Positions 8,429 through 16,348 of a DNA stretch of 60,194 nucleotides are shown in pieces. Numbering within the stretch: position 1 is the first letter of the stretch; every line of letters starts with the position of its first letter. The translations under genes were made by a program, and so were the position numbers. Source of the DNA: a bacterium (GTDB lineage: Bacteria > Actinomycetota > Acidimicrobiia > Spongiisociales > JAENVV01); the NCBI GenBank assembly GCA_024639975.1, contig JAHEFX010000004.1:1-60194 (forward strand), given 5' to 3'. The notes beneath the pieces are model-generated. The model saw only the letters and a program-made list of their open reading frames with translations, did no database searches and was not told where the DNA came from.

Positions 8429-9547
8429 ATGGAATCCGTCCCGGTCGTCATCATCGGCGGTGGCCCCGCCGGCCTCGCCTCATCCGCCACGCTCCGCCGG
8501 CGCGGCGTCGACTCGATCGTCCTCGAGCGGGGCGACACGGTTGCCCCGGCCTGGCACCGTCACTACGAGCGGCTCCACCTGCACACCCAGAAGGGTGCCT
8601 CGGGCCTGCCGGGACAACCGATGCCCAAGAGCTATCCGCAGTTCCCCTCGAGGGACCAAGTGGCCGACTACCTCGCCGACTACGCCGATCGACAACAGGT
8701 CGATGTGCGACTCGGGACCGAGGTCGAGGCTGCCCGCCATGAGGAAGACGGGTGGGTCACTGCGACAACCGATGGTCGGCGTTTCCACTCCGAGCACGTC
8801 ATCGTGGCCACCGGGTTGTCCCACACGCCGCGCATCCCCGAGTGGCCGGGCATGGACGACTTCGACGGCGAGATCGTCCACTCCAACGAGTACCGAAACG
8901 GCGCGCCGTGGGCGGGCAGGGCGGGTCTCGTGGTCGGCTTCGGGAACTCCGCCGGCGAGATCGCGCTCGACCTCGCCGAGCACGGCGTCCGGTCCAACAT
9001 CAGCGTCCGGCACAGGTCGGTGGTCGTGCCGCGGGCCATCCTCGGCATCCCGATCCTGACGATCGCCCGTTGGCTGTCGATCTTCCCCCCGAAGGTCGCC
9101 GACTTCCTGTCCAAGCCCTTGCTCGCACTGTTGGTCGGTGACATCTCCAAGGTCGGCCTGCCTGCAGCCGAGTGGGGACCGCTGGAACAGATCGCCACGA
9201 CCGGCAAGGTCCCGCTGCTCGACGTCGGGACGATGAAGGCCCTCAAGGAGGGCCGTATCACCGCACACCCGGGTGTCGAGCGCTTCACCGCCGACGGGGT
9301 CGTCTTCACCGACGGGACCGAGCTCGCCTGTGACGTCGTGGTGCTCGGAACGGGTTACATCCCAGCCGTCGACCAGGTCATCGCCGAACCGGGACCGGCT
9401 GTCGACGAGAAGGGGCACCCCGTCGTCTCTGGGGCGAAGACACCGATCGACGGTCTGTGGTTCGTCGGCTTCCGCGAACCGCCCACCGGCCGCATTCGCG
9501 AGATCGGCATCGAAGCCGAGCGCGTGGCCGAAGCGATCTCGGGCTAG
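8429..9547 (+). CDS. Flavin-containing monooxygenase-like FAD/NAD(P)H oxidoreductase
   Basis: The 372-residue protein has an N-terminal FAD-binding fold (VVIIGGGPAGL, residues 6-16) and a second nucleotide fold VVGFGNSAGEIALDL (about 168), the pattern of group B monooxygenases of the YUCCA/FMO type. WHRHYERLHLHT after the first fold and the ATG-type VVLGTGY near the end are also typical. The FMO fingerprint is not exact, so the substrate and even the monooxygenase activity are uncertain; it could oxidise nitrogen, sulfur or a ketone. It is a solitary gene convergent with upp. Confidence 0.85.
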   Translation: MESVPVVIIGGGPAGLASSATLRRRGVDSIVLERGDTVAPAWHRHYERLHLHTQKGASGLPGQPMPKSYPQFPSRDQVADYLADYADRQQVDVRLGTEVEAARHEEDGWVTATTDGRRFHSEHVIVATGLSHTPRIPEWPGMDDFDGEIVHSNEYRNGAPWAGRAGLVVGFGNSAGEIALDLAEHGVRSNISVRHRSVVVPRAILGIPILTIARWLSIFPPKVADFLSKPLLALLVGDISKVGLPAAEWGPLEQIATTGKVPLLDVGTMKALKEGRITAHPGVERFTADGVVFTDGTELACDVVVLGTGYIPAVDQVIAEPGPAVDEKGHPVVSGAKTPIDGLWFVGFREPPTGRIREIGIEAERVAEAISG

Positions 9548-9566
9548 ACGCGGCGGACGACCGGCG

Positions 9567-10196
9567 TCAGCCCGTGGTCCCGAACAGCCGGTCACCCATG
9601 TCGCCGAGTCCGGGTCGGATGTAGTACTTGTAGTCGAGCTCGCGGTCCACCGCTGCAGCGACGATCGGTACGTCGGGGTGGTCCTCGGCCATCCGCTCGA
9701 CACCGGCCGGCGCCGCGCAGACGACGAGCGCCGTCACATCGGTGGCACCCGCCTGCTTCACCTTGTCCACCGCCCAGGAGAGCGACCCACCGGTGGCGAG
9801 CATCGGCTCGAGCACCAGGACGTGGGTGTCGGCGAGGGGCGGGAGCTTGGTGTAGTACTCCTGCGGCTGGGCGGTCTCCTCGTCCCGGAACAGGCCGACG
9901 TAGCCGACCCTCAGGTCGGGGATCTGGCGGGTGAGCCCCTCGAGCAGGCCCAGGCCGGCACGGAGCACGGCAACGGCGACGATCCCCTTGGCGATGCGCT
10001 CACCCGTGGTGATCTCCATCGGTGTCTCGACCTGGAACTCCTCGACCTCCCAGTCGCGGGCCGCCTCGTAGGCCAGCGTCGTCGCGAGGCGACGAGTGGC
10101 GGTGCGGAACGCATCCGGCTCGGTGTCCTTCTTCCGCAGGATCGTCATGTGGTGACGCGAGAGCGGGTTGTCGAGGATCGTCAGCTTCGGGTGCAT
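9567..10196 (-). CDS. upp: Uracil phosphoribosyltransferase
   Basis: Upp salvages uracil with PRPP to form UMP. The 209-residue protein is full length. The N-terminal HPLIRHKLT-like region reads DNPLSRHHMTILR, the PRPP loop is VLEPMLATGGSLSWAVD and the uracil loop near the C-terminus reads YYIRPGLGDMGDRLFGT. A GGAG precedes the ATG and a TACCCT box (minus strand) lies about 30 bases upstream, so unlike most neighbours this gene has a short leader. Confidence 0.97.
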   Translation of the reverse strand: MHPKLTILDNPLSRHHMTILRKKDTEPDAFRTATRRLATTLAYEAARDWEVEEFQVETPMEITTGERIAKGIVAVAVLRAGLGLLEGLTRQIPDLRVGYVGLFRDEETAQPQEYYTKLPPLADTHVLVLEPMLATGGSLSWAVDKVKQAGATDVTALVVCAAPAGVERMAEDHPDVPIVAAAVDRELDYKYYIRPGLGDMGDRLFGTTG

Positions 10197-10246
10197 GCTC
10201 CGTCCGGGTCGGGGTCCGGCGAGGGTACCGCCTCACGGCAGGCCGA

Positions 10247-10252
10247 TAGCCT
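10247..10252 (+). promoter_or_regulatory. -10 box of the alkyltransferase-like gene (TAGCCT)
   Basis: TAGCCT ends 7 bases before the GTG at 10260, which decides that start because no Shine-Dalgarno is present. Confidence 0.5.
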
Positions 10253-10259
10253 CTCGGCC

Positions 10260-10532
10260 GTGACCCCGTACCAACGCGCCGTCGTCGCCGTGGTCTCCGC
10301 CATCCCCAAGGGCGAGGTGATGACCTACGGGGAGGTCGCCACCGAGGCCGGCTTCCCCGGAGCGGGCCGGGCCGTCGGCGGCGTCCTGAAGGCGTTCGAC
10401 GACCTGCCCTGGTGGCGGGTCGTCGCCGCCAACGGCCGATTGGCGCCCGGGTTGGAGCGTCGTCACGCCGAGCTGCTGCGAAGTGAGGGCGTGCGGATCG
10501 ATGGCGGCAGGGTCGTAGGCTCGGCGACATGA
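10260..10532 (+). CDS. Alkyltransferase-like protein (ATL, MGMT fold without the active Cys)
   Basis: ATL proteins bind O6-alkylguanine in DNA and hand it to nucleotide excision repair. The 90-residue product contains the MGMT winged-helix core (IPKGEVMTYGEVA, GAGRAVGGVLK), but the PCHRV motif carrying the alkyl-accepting cysteine is replaced by PWWRVVAANG, the Trp substitution that defines ATL proteins. It therefore cannot repair by alkyl transfer. Its stop overlaps the astD start as ATGA, although astD also has its own -10 box. Confidence 0.92.
   Translation: MTPYQRAVVAVVSAIPKGEVMTYGEVATEAGFPGAGRAVGGVLKAFDDLPWWRVVAANGRLAPGLERRHAELLRSEGVRIDGGRVVGSAT
10516..10521 (+). promoter_or_regulatory. 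-10 box of astD (TAGGCT), inside the preceding gene
   Basis: TAGGCT lies within the last codons of the ATL gene and ends 7 bases before the astD ATG, so astD can be transcribed leaderless and independently despite the 4-base gene overlap. Confidence 0.45.
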
Positions 10533-11998
10533 CTGGAGAGAGCTTCATCGACGGCGTCTGGGTGGATGGCGACGGCGCCGAGTTCGTAGCCGTTGACCCC
10601 GCGACCGCCGAGCAGACCTGGTCGGGGCGCGCCGCATCCAGGGCCCAGGTCGCGGATGCGGTCGAAGCCGCCCGGGATGCCTTCCCCACCTGGCGACGAA
10701 CCCCTCTCGGCGACCGGGTGGCCCTCGTCGAGGGCTTTGCCGAGCTCGTCCGGGATGCGACCGAGGAACTCGCATCGATCATCACCGGGGAGACCGGAAA
10801 GCCGCTTTGGGAGTCCCGGACCGAGCCGGGGGCCATGGCAGCGAAGGCCGCGATCTCGATCGAGGCACAGGCGAGTCGTGCGTCCACGACCGAACGGGAC
10901 CTCCCCGGCGGCGTTCGCTCGGTCACCCGTCATCGGCCGCACGGGGCGATGGCCGTTTTCGGTCCCTACAACTTCCCCGGGCACCTACCCAACGGTCACA
11001 TCATCCCGGCGCTCCTCGCCGGGGACACCGTCGTGTTCAAGCCATCGGAGCTCGCTCCCGGGACCGCCGAGGCGACGGTTCGACTATGGGAGCGCGCGGG
11101 CCTTCCCGACGGCGTGCTCAACCTGGTCCAAGGAGCCGTCGACACGGGCAAGGCCCTCGCCGGTCACCCCGAAGTCGATGGAATCCTCTTCACCGGTTCG
11201 GCAGCGACGGGCAGGCTCCTGCACGAGCAGGCGGCGGGTCGACCCGAGCTCCTGCTCGCGTTGGAGCTCGGGGGCAACAACCCACTCATCGTCACCGAGG
11301 GAGTGGACTTGGCGGCCGCCGTACTGGCGACCGTCCAGTCGGCCTACCTGTCCGCCGGACAACGGTGCTCCTGTGCCCGGCGCCTATTGGTCCCACGCGG
11401 CGAGTGGGGCAACGCCTTCCTGGATCGACTTGCCGACGTCGTCTCCACGATCGAGCCCGGCGACCCCCGCGCCGAGGACCAGCCATTTCTTGGTCCCGTC
11501 GTCAGTGCCCGTGCGGCCGATGGCCTAGCCGCTGCCTGGATGGACCTCGTAGACCTCGGCGGAACGCCCCTGGTGCCGCTCCTTCGCGGTGACGCCGCGA
11601 CGGGCTACGTGTCCCCGGGCCTCATCGACCTGACGGGGGTCGAGGGGGTCCCCGATGAGGAACACTTCGGTCCGCTTCTCCAGGTGTACCGCTACGCCGA
11701 CCTGGACGAGGCATTCACCATTGCCAATGACACGGCGTTCGGGCTCTCGGCGGGGATCCTGTCCAACGATCGGGCCGATTTCGATCGCCTCCTCGACGAG
11801 AGCAGGGCCGGAGTCGTGAATTGGAACCGGCCGCTGACCGGGGCCTCCTCCGCCGCCCCGTTCGGCGGTAGCGGTGCGTCCGGCAACCACCGGCCCAGCG
11901 CCTTCTACGCCGCCGACTATGTCGCCCATCCGGTCGCCAGCCTCGAGACCGAGGACCTGACCGTTCCCGACACGCTGCCCCACGGTCTCTCCCTGTGA
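10529..11998 (+). CDS. astD: N-succinylglutamate 5-semialdehyde dehydrogenase-like aldehyde dehydrogenase
   Basis: AstD oxidises succinylglutamate semialdehyde to succinylglutamate in the arginine succinyltransferase pathway. The 489-residue sequence follows recalled E. coli AstD closely: AVFGPYNFPGHLPNGHI, ALLAGDTVVFKPSEL, the glutamate in ALELGGNNPLIV (about residue 247) and the nucleophile in SAGQRCSCARRL (about 280), then ASSAAPFGGSGASGNHRPSA. All catalytic residues are present. No astA, astB, astC or astE is nearby, so the physiological aldehyde may be different; the name rests on sequence resemblance. Confidence 0.85.
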   Translation: MTGESFIDGVWVDGDGAEFVAVDPATAEQTWSGRAASRAQVADAVEAARDAFPTWRRTPLGDRVALVEGFAELVRDATEELASIITGETGKPLWESRTEPGAMAAKAAISIEAQASRASTTERDLPGGVRSVTRHRPHGAMAVFGPYNFPGHLPNGHIIPALLAGDTVVFKPSELAPGTAEATVRLWERAGLPDGVLNLVQGAVDTGKALAGHPEVDGILFTGSAATGRLLHEQAAGRPELLLALELGGNNPLIVTEGVDLAAAVLATVQSAYLSAGQRCSCARRLLVPRGEWGNAFLDRLADVVSTIEPGDPRAEDQPFLGPVVSARAADGLAAAWMDLVDLGGTPLVPLLRGDAATGYVSPGLIDLTGVEGVPDEEHFGPLLQVYRYADLDEAFTIANDTAFGLSAGILSNDRADFDRLLDESRAGVVNWNRPLTGASSAAPFGGSGASGNHRPSAFYAADYVAHPVASLETEDLTVPDTLPHGLSL

Positions 11999-12663
11999 GT
12001 GCGTTCTTCTGGCTCCTTGCAGCCGGACACATCGCCGTCCTCACCTGGGGCGCCCGTCGCCTCCGGGACTCATGGACCTCCTACGCGCTCTTCATCGTCG
12101 GTGTGACGGCCGCCTTGGCGTTCGACAACTTCGTCCTGGGACTCGGGGGGTTCTTGGAGGAGGGGCCGGTATTGGAGTTCCTCAACGGCGGCCGATTCTG
12201 GACCCACGCCCTCCTCACCCCGACGATGATGGTTGCCGCCCTCGGCATGCTGCGCATGACCGGTGTGGCTTTCGCCCGGACGCGTTCGGCCTTCGTCGTC
12301 GGTGGCCTCTTCTCCGGCTCCCTCGTGCTGCTCGGCACCTGGGTGGACATCGTGAACCTCGAGCTGGAGCCGGTCGCCGAGTACGGGATCACCCGCTACG
12401 TCAATGCCTTCGAACTGATGCCAGGACCGCCGATCCCGGCGCTCCTCACGATCATCGTGGTGATCGTCGCCGGGGTGATCCTCTGGCGCCGATCGGCGTT
12501 CGCCTGGCTGGCGCTTGGTGGACTCACCATGTTCGGGACCGCCGCTGCGGGCGGCCTGCTCGTCGGCAACACCGGCGAGGTCGTGTTCGCGGCGTCGCTG
12601 ATGGCCGGGATGGTGTTCGCCACCGGGCAAGCCGAGAAGCTCTCGGTGCTCGGGAGCCGCTGA
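11995..12663 (+). CDS. Integral membrane protein of unknown function
   Basis: The family was not recognised. The 222-residue protein has about seven hydrophobic segments and few charged residues apart from short loops. The GTG start at 11995 overlaps the astD stop as GTGA, so the two are probably translated in tandem. Its end lies only a few bases from the paaE stop on the other strand. Nothing in the sequence indicates a substrate or cofactor. Confidence 0.75.
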   Translation: MSAFFWLLAAGHIAVLTWGARRLRDSWTSYALFIVGVTAALAFDNFVLGLGGFLEEGPVLEFLNGGRFWTHALLTPTMMVAALGMLRMTGVAFARTRSAFVVGGLFSGSLVLLGTWVDIVNLELEPVAEYGITRYVNAFELMPGPPIPALLTIIVVIVAGVILWRRSAFAWLALGGLTMFGTAAAGGLLVGNTGEVVFAASLMAGMVFATGQAEKLSVLGSR

Positions 12664-12666
12664 CGG

Positions 12667-13752
12667 CTAGCGCCCCATCCCGCCGTGGACGTCGTAGCTC
12701 AGGTCGACGACCTCGGATACCGGATGTGACTGGCAGGTGAGGACCAAGCCCATCATCTCCTCTTCGTCGGTGAGGGCGTAGTTCTTCTCCATCTCGACTT
12801 CGCCGACCGTCACGAATGCCTTGCAGGTGGCACACATTCCGCCCTTGCAGGCGAACGGGACCTCGGGCCGAACCGTCCGGGCATAGTCGAGGATCGACGG
12901 ACCCTCTGGGTCGACGAGCACCGTCGAGGTCCGGCCGTTCATGGTGATTCGGACCTCGGCCATCCCCTCGGCGTCTTCGGCGGGGGCCGGCGGTGGTTCG
13001 AACCGCTCGTCGAAGAACAACTCGTCGTGCACGGTTGCTGCATCCACCCCACGGGCTTCCAGCACGGCCCGGGCGTCCTCCACGAGTCCCAGCGGCCCGC
13101 AGAGGAACCATCCGGTCACGCCCTCGACCGGGACGAGCGTGTCGATCAGTGACTCGAGCTTCTCGGCGTCGATCCGGCCTTCGAAGAGGGGCACGGCGTT
13201 GGGTTCGCGGCTGAGTACGTGGACCACCTGGAACCGGTCCGGGAAGCGATCTTTCAGCGCTTCGACGTCGTCGAGGAACATGATCGAGCGACTGGTCCGG
13301 TTGCCGTACAGCAATGCCACTCGGCTGTCGGGCTCGCCTTCGAGGGTCGAGGAGATGATCGACAGCACGGGTGTGATCCCCGAGCCGGCGGCGATGGCGA
13401 CGTAGCGCCCGGCCGACTCCGGATCGGGGTCGTGGGTGAACTCGCCCACCGGTGGTGCCACCTCGACCACGTCGCCCGCCCGCAGGCGTTCGGTCGCCCA
13501 ACTGCTGAACAACCCACCATCGATCCGCTTGATCCCGACGCGCAGCGGGCCGCCGAGGGGCGCAGCGATGGAGTACGAGCGGCGGACGTCCTCCTCGCCG
13601 ATCTCCGCTCGGAGCACGACGTGCTGGCCCGGCACCCACCGGAAGGCTTCGGCCAGTTCGGCTGGGACATCGAAGGTGACGGAGACCGAATCGTCGGTCT
13701 CTTCGCGCACCTCGGCGACCGGGATGGGGTGGAAGACGACCGGGTCGGCCAT
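12667..13752 (-). CDS. paaE: Phenylacetyl-CoA epoxidase reductase subunit
   Basis: PaaE passes electrons from NADPH to the di-iron PaaABC core. The 361-residue protein has an N-terminal FAD domain (RRSYSIAAP, about residue 58), an NAD(P) domain (GSGITPVLS, about 120; WFLCGP about 222) and a C-terminal plant-type 2Fe-2S domain with cysteines in FACKGGMCATC (about 310) plus a final Cys in LTCQSHP. The longer frame upstream to 13968 overlaps paaD fully; the ATG at 13752 overlaps the paaD stop by one base. It is the last gene of the paa operon. Confidence 0.96.
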   Translation of the reverse strand: MADPVVFHPIPVAEVREETDDSVSVTFDVPAELAEAFRWVPGQHVVLRAEIGEEDVRRSYSIAAPLGGPLRVGIKRIDGGLFSSWATERLRAGDVVEVAPPVGEFTHDPDPESAGRYVAIAAGSGITPVLSIISSTLEGEPDSRVALLYGNRTSRSIMFLDDVEALKDRFPDRFQVVHVLSREPNAVPLFEGRIDAEKLESLIDTLVPVEGVTGWFLCGPLGLVEDARAVLEARGVDAATVHDELFFDERFEPPPAPAEDAEGMAEVRITMNGRTSTVLVDPEGPSILDYARTVRPEVPFACKGGMCATCKAFVTVGEVEMEKNYALTDEEEMMGLVLTCQSHPVSEVVDLSYDVHGGMGR

Positions 13753-14222
13753 CAGAGCACCTTGAAGTGGTCGAAGGGTTCCAGGCACGCGGTGCATCGC
13801 CGCAGCGCCTTGCAGGCGGTCGAACCGAAGGCGGAAACGACCTCGGTCTGGTTCGAGCCGCACTGAGGGCAGATGACGACCTCGACCTTGCCGACACGGC
13901 CGGGAGGTGCGATGCCGTACTCCTCCAGACGCCGTTTGGCATCGTCGGACATCCAGTCGGTGGTCCACGCCGGGCTGTGGACCAGCCGGACGGTCGCCGG
14001 GGCCAGGCCGAACCCGCCGAGGACCTCCTCGACCTGCTCGGTGATCATGTCCATGGCAGGACAGCCACTGTACGTGGGGGTGATCTCCACCACCACGGCG
14101 GCGTCGACCTCGGTCACCGTCCGCACGATGCCCAGGTCACCGATCGTCAGGACCGGGATCTCCGGATCCGGTATGGCCTCCACCGCTTCCCGAACGGCAG
14201 CGAGGTCGACGAGGGTCACCAT
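13752..14222 (-). CDS. paaD: Phenylacetyl-CoA epoxidase subunit PaaD
   Basis: PaaD belongs to the MIP18/SufT-like family and helps mature the iron centres of the epoxidase system. The 156-residue product has the DUF59 core (AIPDPEIPVLTIGDLGIV, PTYSGCPAMDMI) followed by the C-terminal zinc-ribbon CPQCG ... CTAC seen in PaaD proteins. The ATG at 14222 lies inside the end of paaC (7-base overlap), fitting tight translational coupling; longer readings to 14381 would sit wholly in paaC. Confidence 0.94.
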   Translation of the reverse strand: MVTLVDLAAVREAVEAIPDPEIPVLTIGDLGIVRTVTEVDAAVVVEITPTYSGCPAMDMITEQVEEVLGGFGLAPATVRLVHSPAWTTDWMSDDAKRRLEEYGIAPPGRVGKVEVVICPQCGSNQTEVVSAFGSTACKALRRCTACLEPFDHFKVL

Positions 14223-14983
14223 TCGGCGCCCACGTGTGTTCGGTGCAGGAGCTGCATCTCGGGGAGGATGTGACCCAGGTGCTCGGTGTGGAATCCCCGG
14301 CGCCCACCGACGCGGGTGCCGGTGCCCTCGGGGACGGGCAGGCCGGCCGCATCGAGCACCGGTCCGAGGTTCGCTTCCCAAGCCGGTCGCAAAGTCGTCG
14401 GGTCGACGCCGACGCCCGCTGCTGCCATCTCGCGGTCGAGGTCGTCGGACTCGAAGAGGTCATCGGTGAATCGCCACAGCACGTCGAGGGCCGATGCCAT
14501 GCGCTCGTGGCTCTCCTCGGTCCCGTCGCCGAGCCGCACCGCCCAACCGGATGAGTGGGAGAGGTGGTAGCGGGCTTCCTTGATCCCCTTCTGTGCGATC
14601 CCGGCGAGCACCAGGTCGATCGACCCGGAGAGCGCTTCGTAGAACGGGACCTGGAAGGCGTCGAAGAGCAGCTGGCGGCAGATGGTGTGGGCGAAGTCGA
14701 GGTCGGGTTGCTCGACCAGGAGCACATTCGCGAACTCGCGCTCGTCACGGGTCATGGCGAGGTCGTCCTCGGTTCGGCCCTCGCCGGCGAGGTTGCCGGC
14801 GTGGGTGTAGAACGCCCGTGCCTGTCCGATGAGGTCGATCGAGAGGTTCGCGATCGCGATGTCCTCCTCGAGGTCCGGCCCCCGGGAGACCTGTGCTCCG
14901 AGGCGCTGGCCGAGTATCAGGCAGTCGTCGGCCGGACGGAGCACCCATGCGGCCCGGCGGGCGTCGACGGCGGGCTCCGTCAC
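14216..14983 (-). CDS. paaC: Phenylacetyl-CoA epoxidase structural subunit PaaC
   Basis: PaaC is the non-catalytic ferritin-like partner that forms the heterodimeric core with PaaA. The 255-residue protein opens with a helical stretch (LRPADDCLILGQRL, DIAIANLSIDLIGQAR) and contains ARYHLSHSSGWAVRLGDGTEES, which is highly typical of PaaC. Its start overlaps paaB by four bases and its end overlaps paaD by seven. Confidence 0.96.
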   Translation of the reverse strand: MTEPAVDARRAAWVLRPADDCLILGQRLGAQVSRGPDLEEDIAIANLSIDLIGQARAFYTHAGNLAGEGRTEDDLAMTRDEREFANVLLVEQPDLDFAHTICRQLLFDAFQVPFYEALSGSIDLVLAGIAQKGIKEARYHLSHSSGWAVRLGDGTEESHERMASALDVLWRFTDDLFESDDLDREMAAAGVGVDPTTLRPAWEANLGPVLDAAGLPVPEGTGTRVGGRRGFHTEHLGHILPEMQLLHRTHVGAEW

Positions 14984-15309
14984 ATGTGCCCCACTTCTTC
15001 GGGGATCTCGTAGAACGTCGGGTGGCGATAGGGATGCTCGGACCCGAACCAGTCCGTGGCGTCGTGGGGGTCGGTCGCCGTGATCGCCGAGGACGGAACG
15101 ACCCAGATGCTCACACCTTCCTTGCGTCGGGTGTAGACGTCCCGGGCGTGGTGGAGCGCCGTGGCGGCGTCCGGGGCATGGAGCGATCCGACGTGCACGT
15201 GGTTGAGTCCTCGATCGGCGCGGATGAACACCTCCCAGAGCGGGCTGCCTTCCGTGCCGGCGAGCGTCGGGTCGACCTCGTCGTCGGTCCTTGGTACGTC
15301 GTAGCTCAT
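14980..15309 (-). CDS. paaB: Phenylacetyl-CoA epoxidase subunit PaaB
   Basis: PaaB is a small subunit of the epoxidase complex whose exact role is structural. The 109-residue product contains WEVFIRADRGLNHVHVGSLH and ALHHARDVYTRRKEG, both diagnostic of PaaB. The ATG at 15309 has a strong GGAGGA a few bases upstream; a longer frame to 15402 overlaps paaA and is not used. Confidence 0.96.
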   Translation of the reverse strand: MSYDVPRTDDEVDPTLAGTEGSPLWEVFIRADRGLNHVHVGSLHAPDAATALHHARDVYTRRKEGVSIWVVPSSAITATDPHDATDWFGSEHPYRHPTFYEIPEEVGHM

Positions 15310-15319
15310 CGGGTCCTCC

Positions 15320-16252
15320 TCATGCGCTGGCCGCCGCCGTGCGGGCCTTCGCTGCGTGGGCGGCCGCCGCCTCACGCACCCAGGCGTGCTCCTCCCACAC
15401 ACCGACCTTGTGTGCGCTGCGCTCCTTGTTGCAGGGGCCGTCGCCTTTCACGACCGACCAGAACTCGTCCCAATCGATCGGTCCGACGTCGTAGTGCCCG
15501 GTCTCGGTATTCCAGGCGAGGTCGGGGTCCGGCACCTTCAAGCCGAGGTACTCGGCTTGGGGGACCGTCGCATCGATGAACCGCTGGCGGAGCTGGTCAT
15601 TCGTCTCCAGCTTGATCTTCCAGGCCATGGACTGGACCGTGTGCGTCGACTCGGCATCGGGCGGGCCGAACATCATGAGCGACGGCCACCACCACCGGTC
15701 CAAAGCATCTTGCGCCATGGCCCTTTGGGCATCGGTCCCCTCCGACAGCACCCGCATGATCTCGTAGCCCTGCCGCTGGTGGAACGACTCCTCCTTGCAG
15801 ATGCGGATCATCGCCCGCGAGTAGGGCCCATAGGAGGTGCGGGTCAGCATCACCTGGTTGGTGATCGCCGCGCCATCCACCAACCAGCCGATCGCGCCGA
15901 TGTCGGCCCAGGTCAGGGTCGGGTAGTTGAAGATGGACGAGTATTTCTGGCGACCCTCGTGGAGCAGGTCGACAAGCTCGGCGCGGGACACGCCAAGCGT
16001 CTCGGCTGCCGAGTAGAGGTATAGGCCGTGTCCCGCCTCGTCCTGGACCTTGGCGATCAGGATCGCCTTGCGCTTGAGCGACGGGGCTCGCGTGATCCAG
16101 TTCCCTTCCGGCTGCATCCCGATGACCTCGGAGTGCGCATGCTGGGCGATCTGGCGGATCATCGTTGCCCGATAGGCGTCGGGCATGGGGTCGCGTGGTT
16201 CGATCTTCAGGTCCTCGCCGATCAGGGCGTCGAACCGTTCCTCTGGAGTCAT
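15320..16252 (-). CDS. paaA: Phenylacetyl-CoA epoxidase catalytic subunit PaaA
   Basis: PaaA carries the di-iron site that converts phenylacetyl-CoA to its ring 1,2-epoxide. The 310-residue protein shows the carboxylate-bridged di-iron pattern in [14 protein letters not shown] (about residue 70, ExxH) and in [15 protein letters not shown] (about 150, ExxH), and long conserved stretches such as [15 protein letters not shown]. It heads the operon paaABCDE. The ATG at 16252 is exactly 6 bases from a -10 box, so translation probably begins on a leaderless message under control of the operator at 16266-16279. Confidence 0.97.
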   Translation of the reverse strand: MTPEERFDALIGEDLKIEPRDPMPDAYRATMIRQIAQHAHSEVIGMQPEGNWITRAPSLKRKAILIAKVQDEAGHGLYLYSAAETLGVSRAELVDLLHEGRQKYSSIFNYPTLTWADIGAIGWLVDGAAITNQVMLTRTSYGPYSRAMIRICKEESFHQRQGYEIMRVLSEGTDAQRAMAQDALDRWWWPSLMMFGPPDAESTHTVQSMAWKIKLETNDQLRQRFIDATVPQAEYLGLKVPDPDLAWNTETGHYDVGPIDWDEFWSVVKGDGPCNKERSAHKVGVWEEHAWVREAAAAHAAKARTAAASA

Positions 16253-16258
16253 GGTCGG

Positions 16259-16264
16259 ACGTTA
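16259..16264 (-). promoter_or_regulatory. -10 box of the paaABCDE operon (TAACGT)
   Basis: On the minus strand TAACGT ends 6 bases before the paaA ATG, giving a leaderless operon transcript. The operator palindrome begins one base further upstream and so covers the promoter spacer. Confidence 0.55.
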
Positions 16265-16265
16265 G

Positions 16266-16279
16266 CGAACGATCGTTCG
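16266..16279. promoter_or_regulatory. 14-bp perfect palindrome, PaaR-type operator
   Basis: CGAACGATCGTTCG is a perfect 14-base palindrome immediately upstream of the paaA -10 box. It fits the consensus CNAACGNNCGTTNG that I recall for PaaR, the TetR-family repressor of phenylacetate genes relieved by phenylacetyl-CoA. Binding here would block RNA polymerase. No tetR-like gene lies next to the operon, so the regulator must be encoded elsewhere. A site of the same architecture precedes etfBA (19684-19697). Confidence 0.65.
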
Positions 16280-16319
16280 TTTTGGGCCGGATTCCGATCG
16301 GGTCCGGCTGGCCGCTCCG

Positions 16320-16325
16320 TACCCT
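16320..16325 (+). promoter_or_regulatory. -10 box of the epimerase gene (TACCCT)
   Basis: TACCCT lies 23 bases before the ATG at 16349 and is followed by a Shine-Dalgarno AAGGAG (16339-16344), so this gene has a short leader rather than a leaderless start. Confidence 0.4.
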
Positions 16326-16348
16326 CTAGGAGCACTAGAAGGAGTCGC

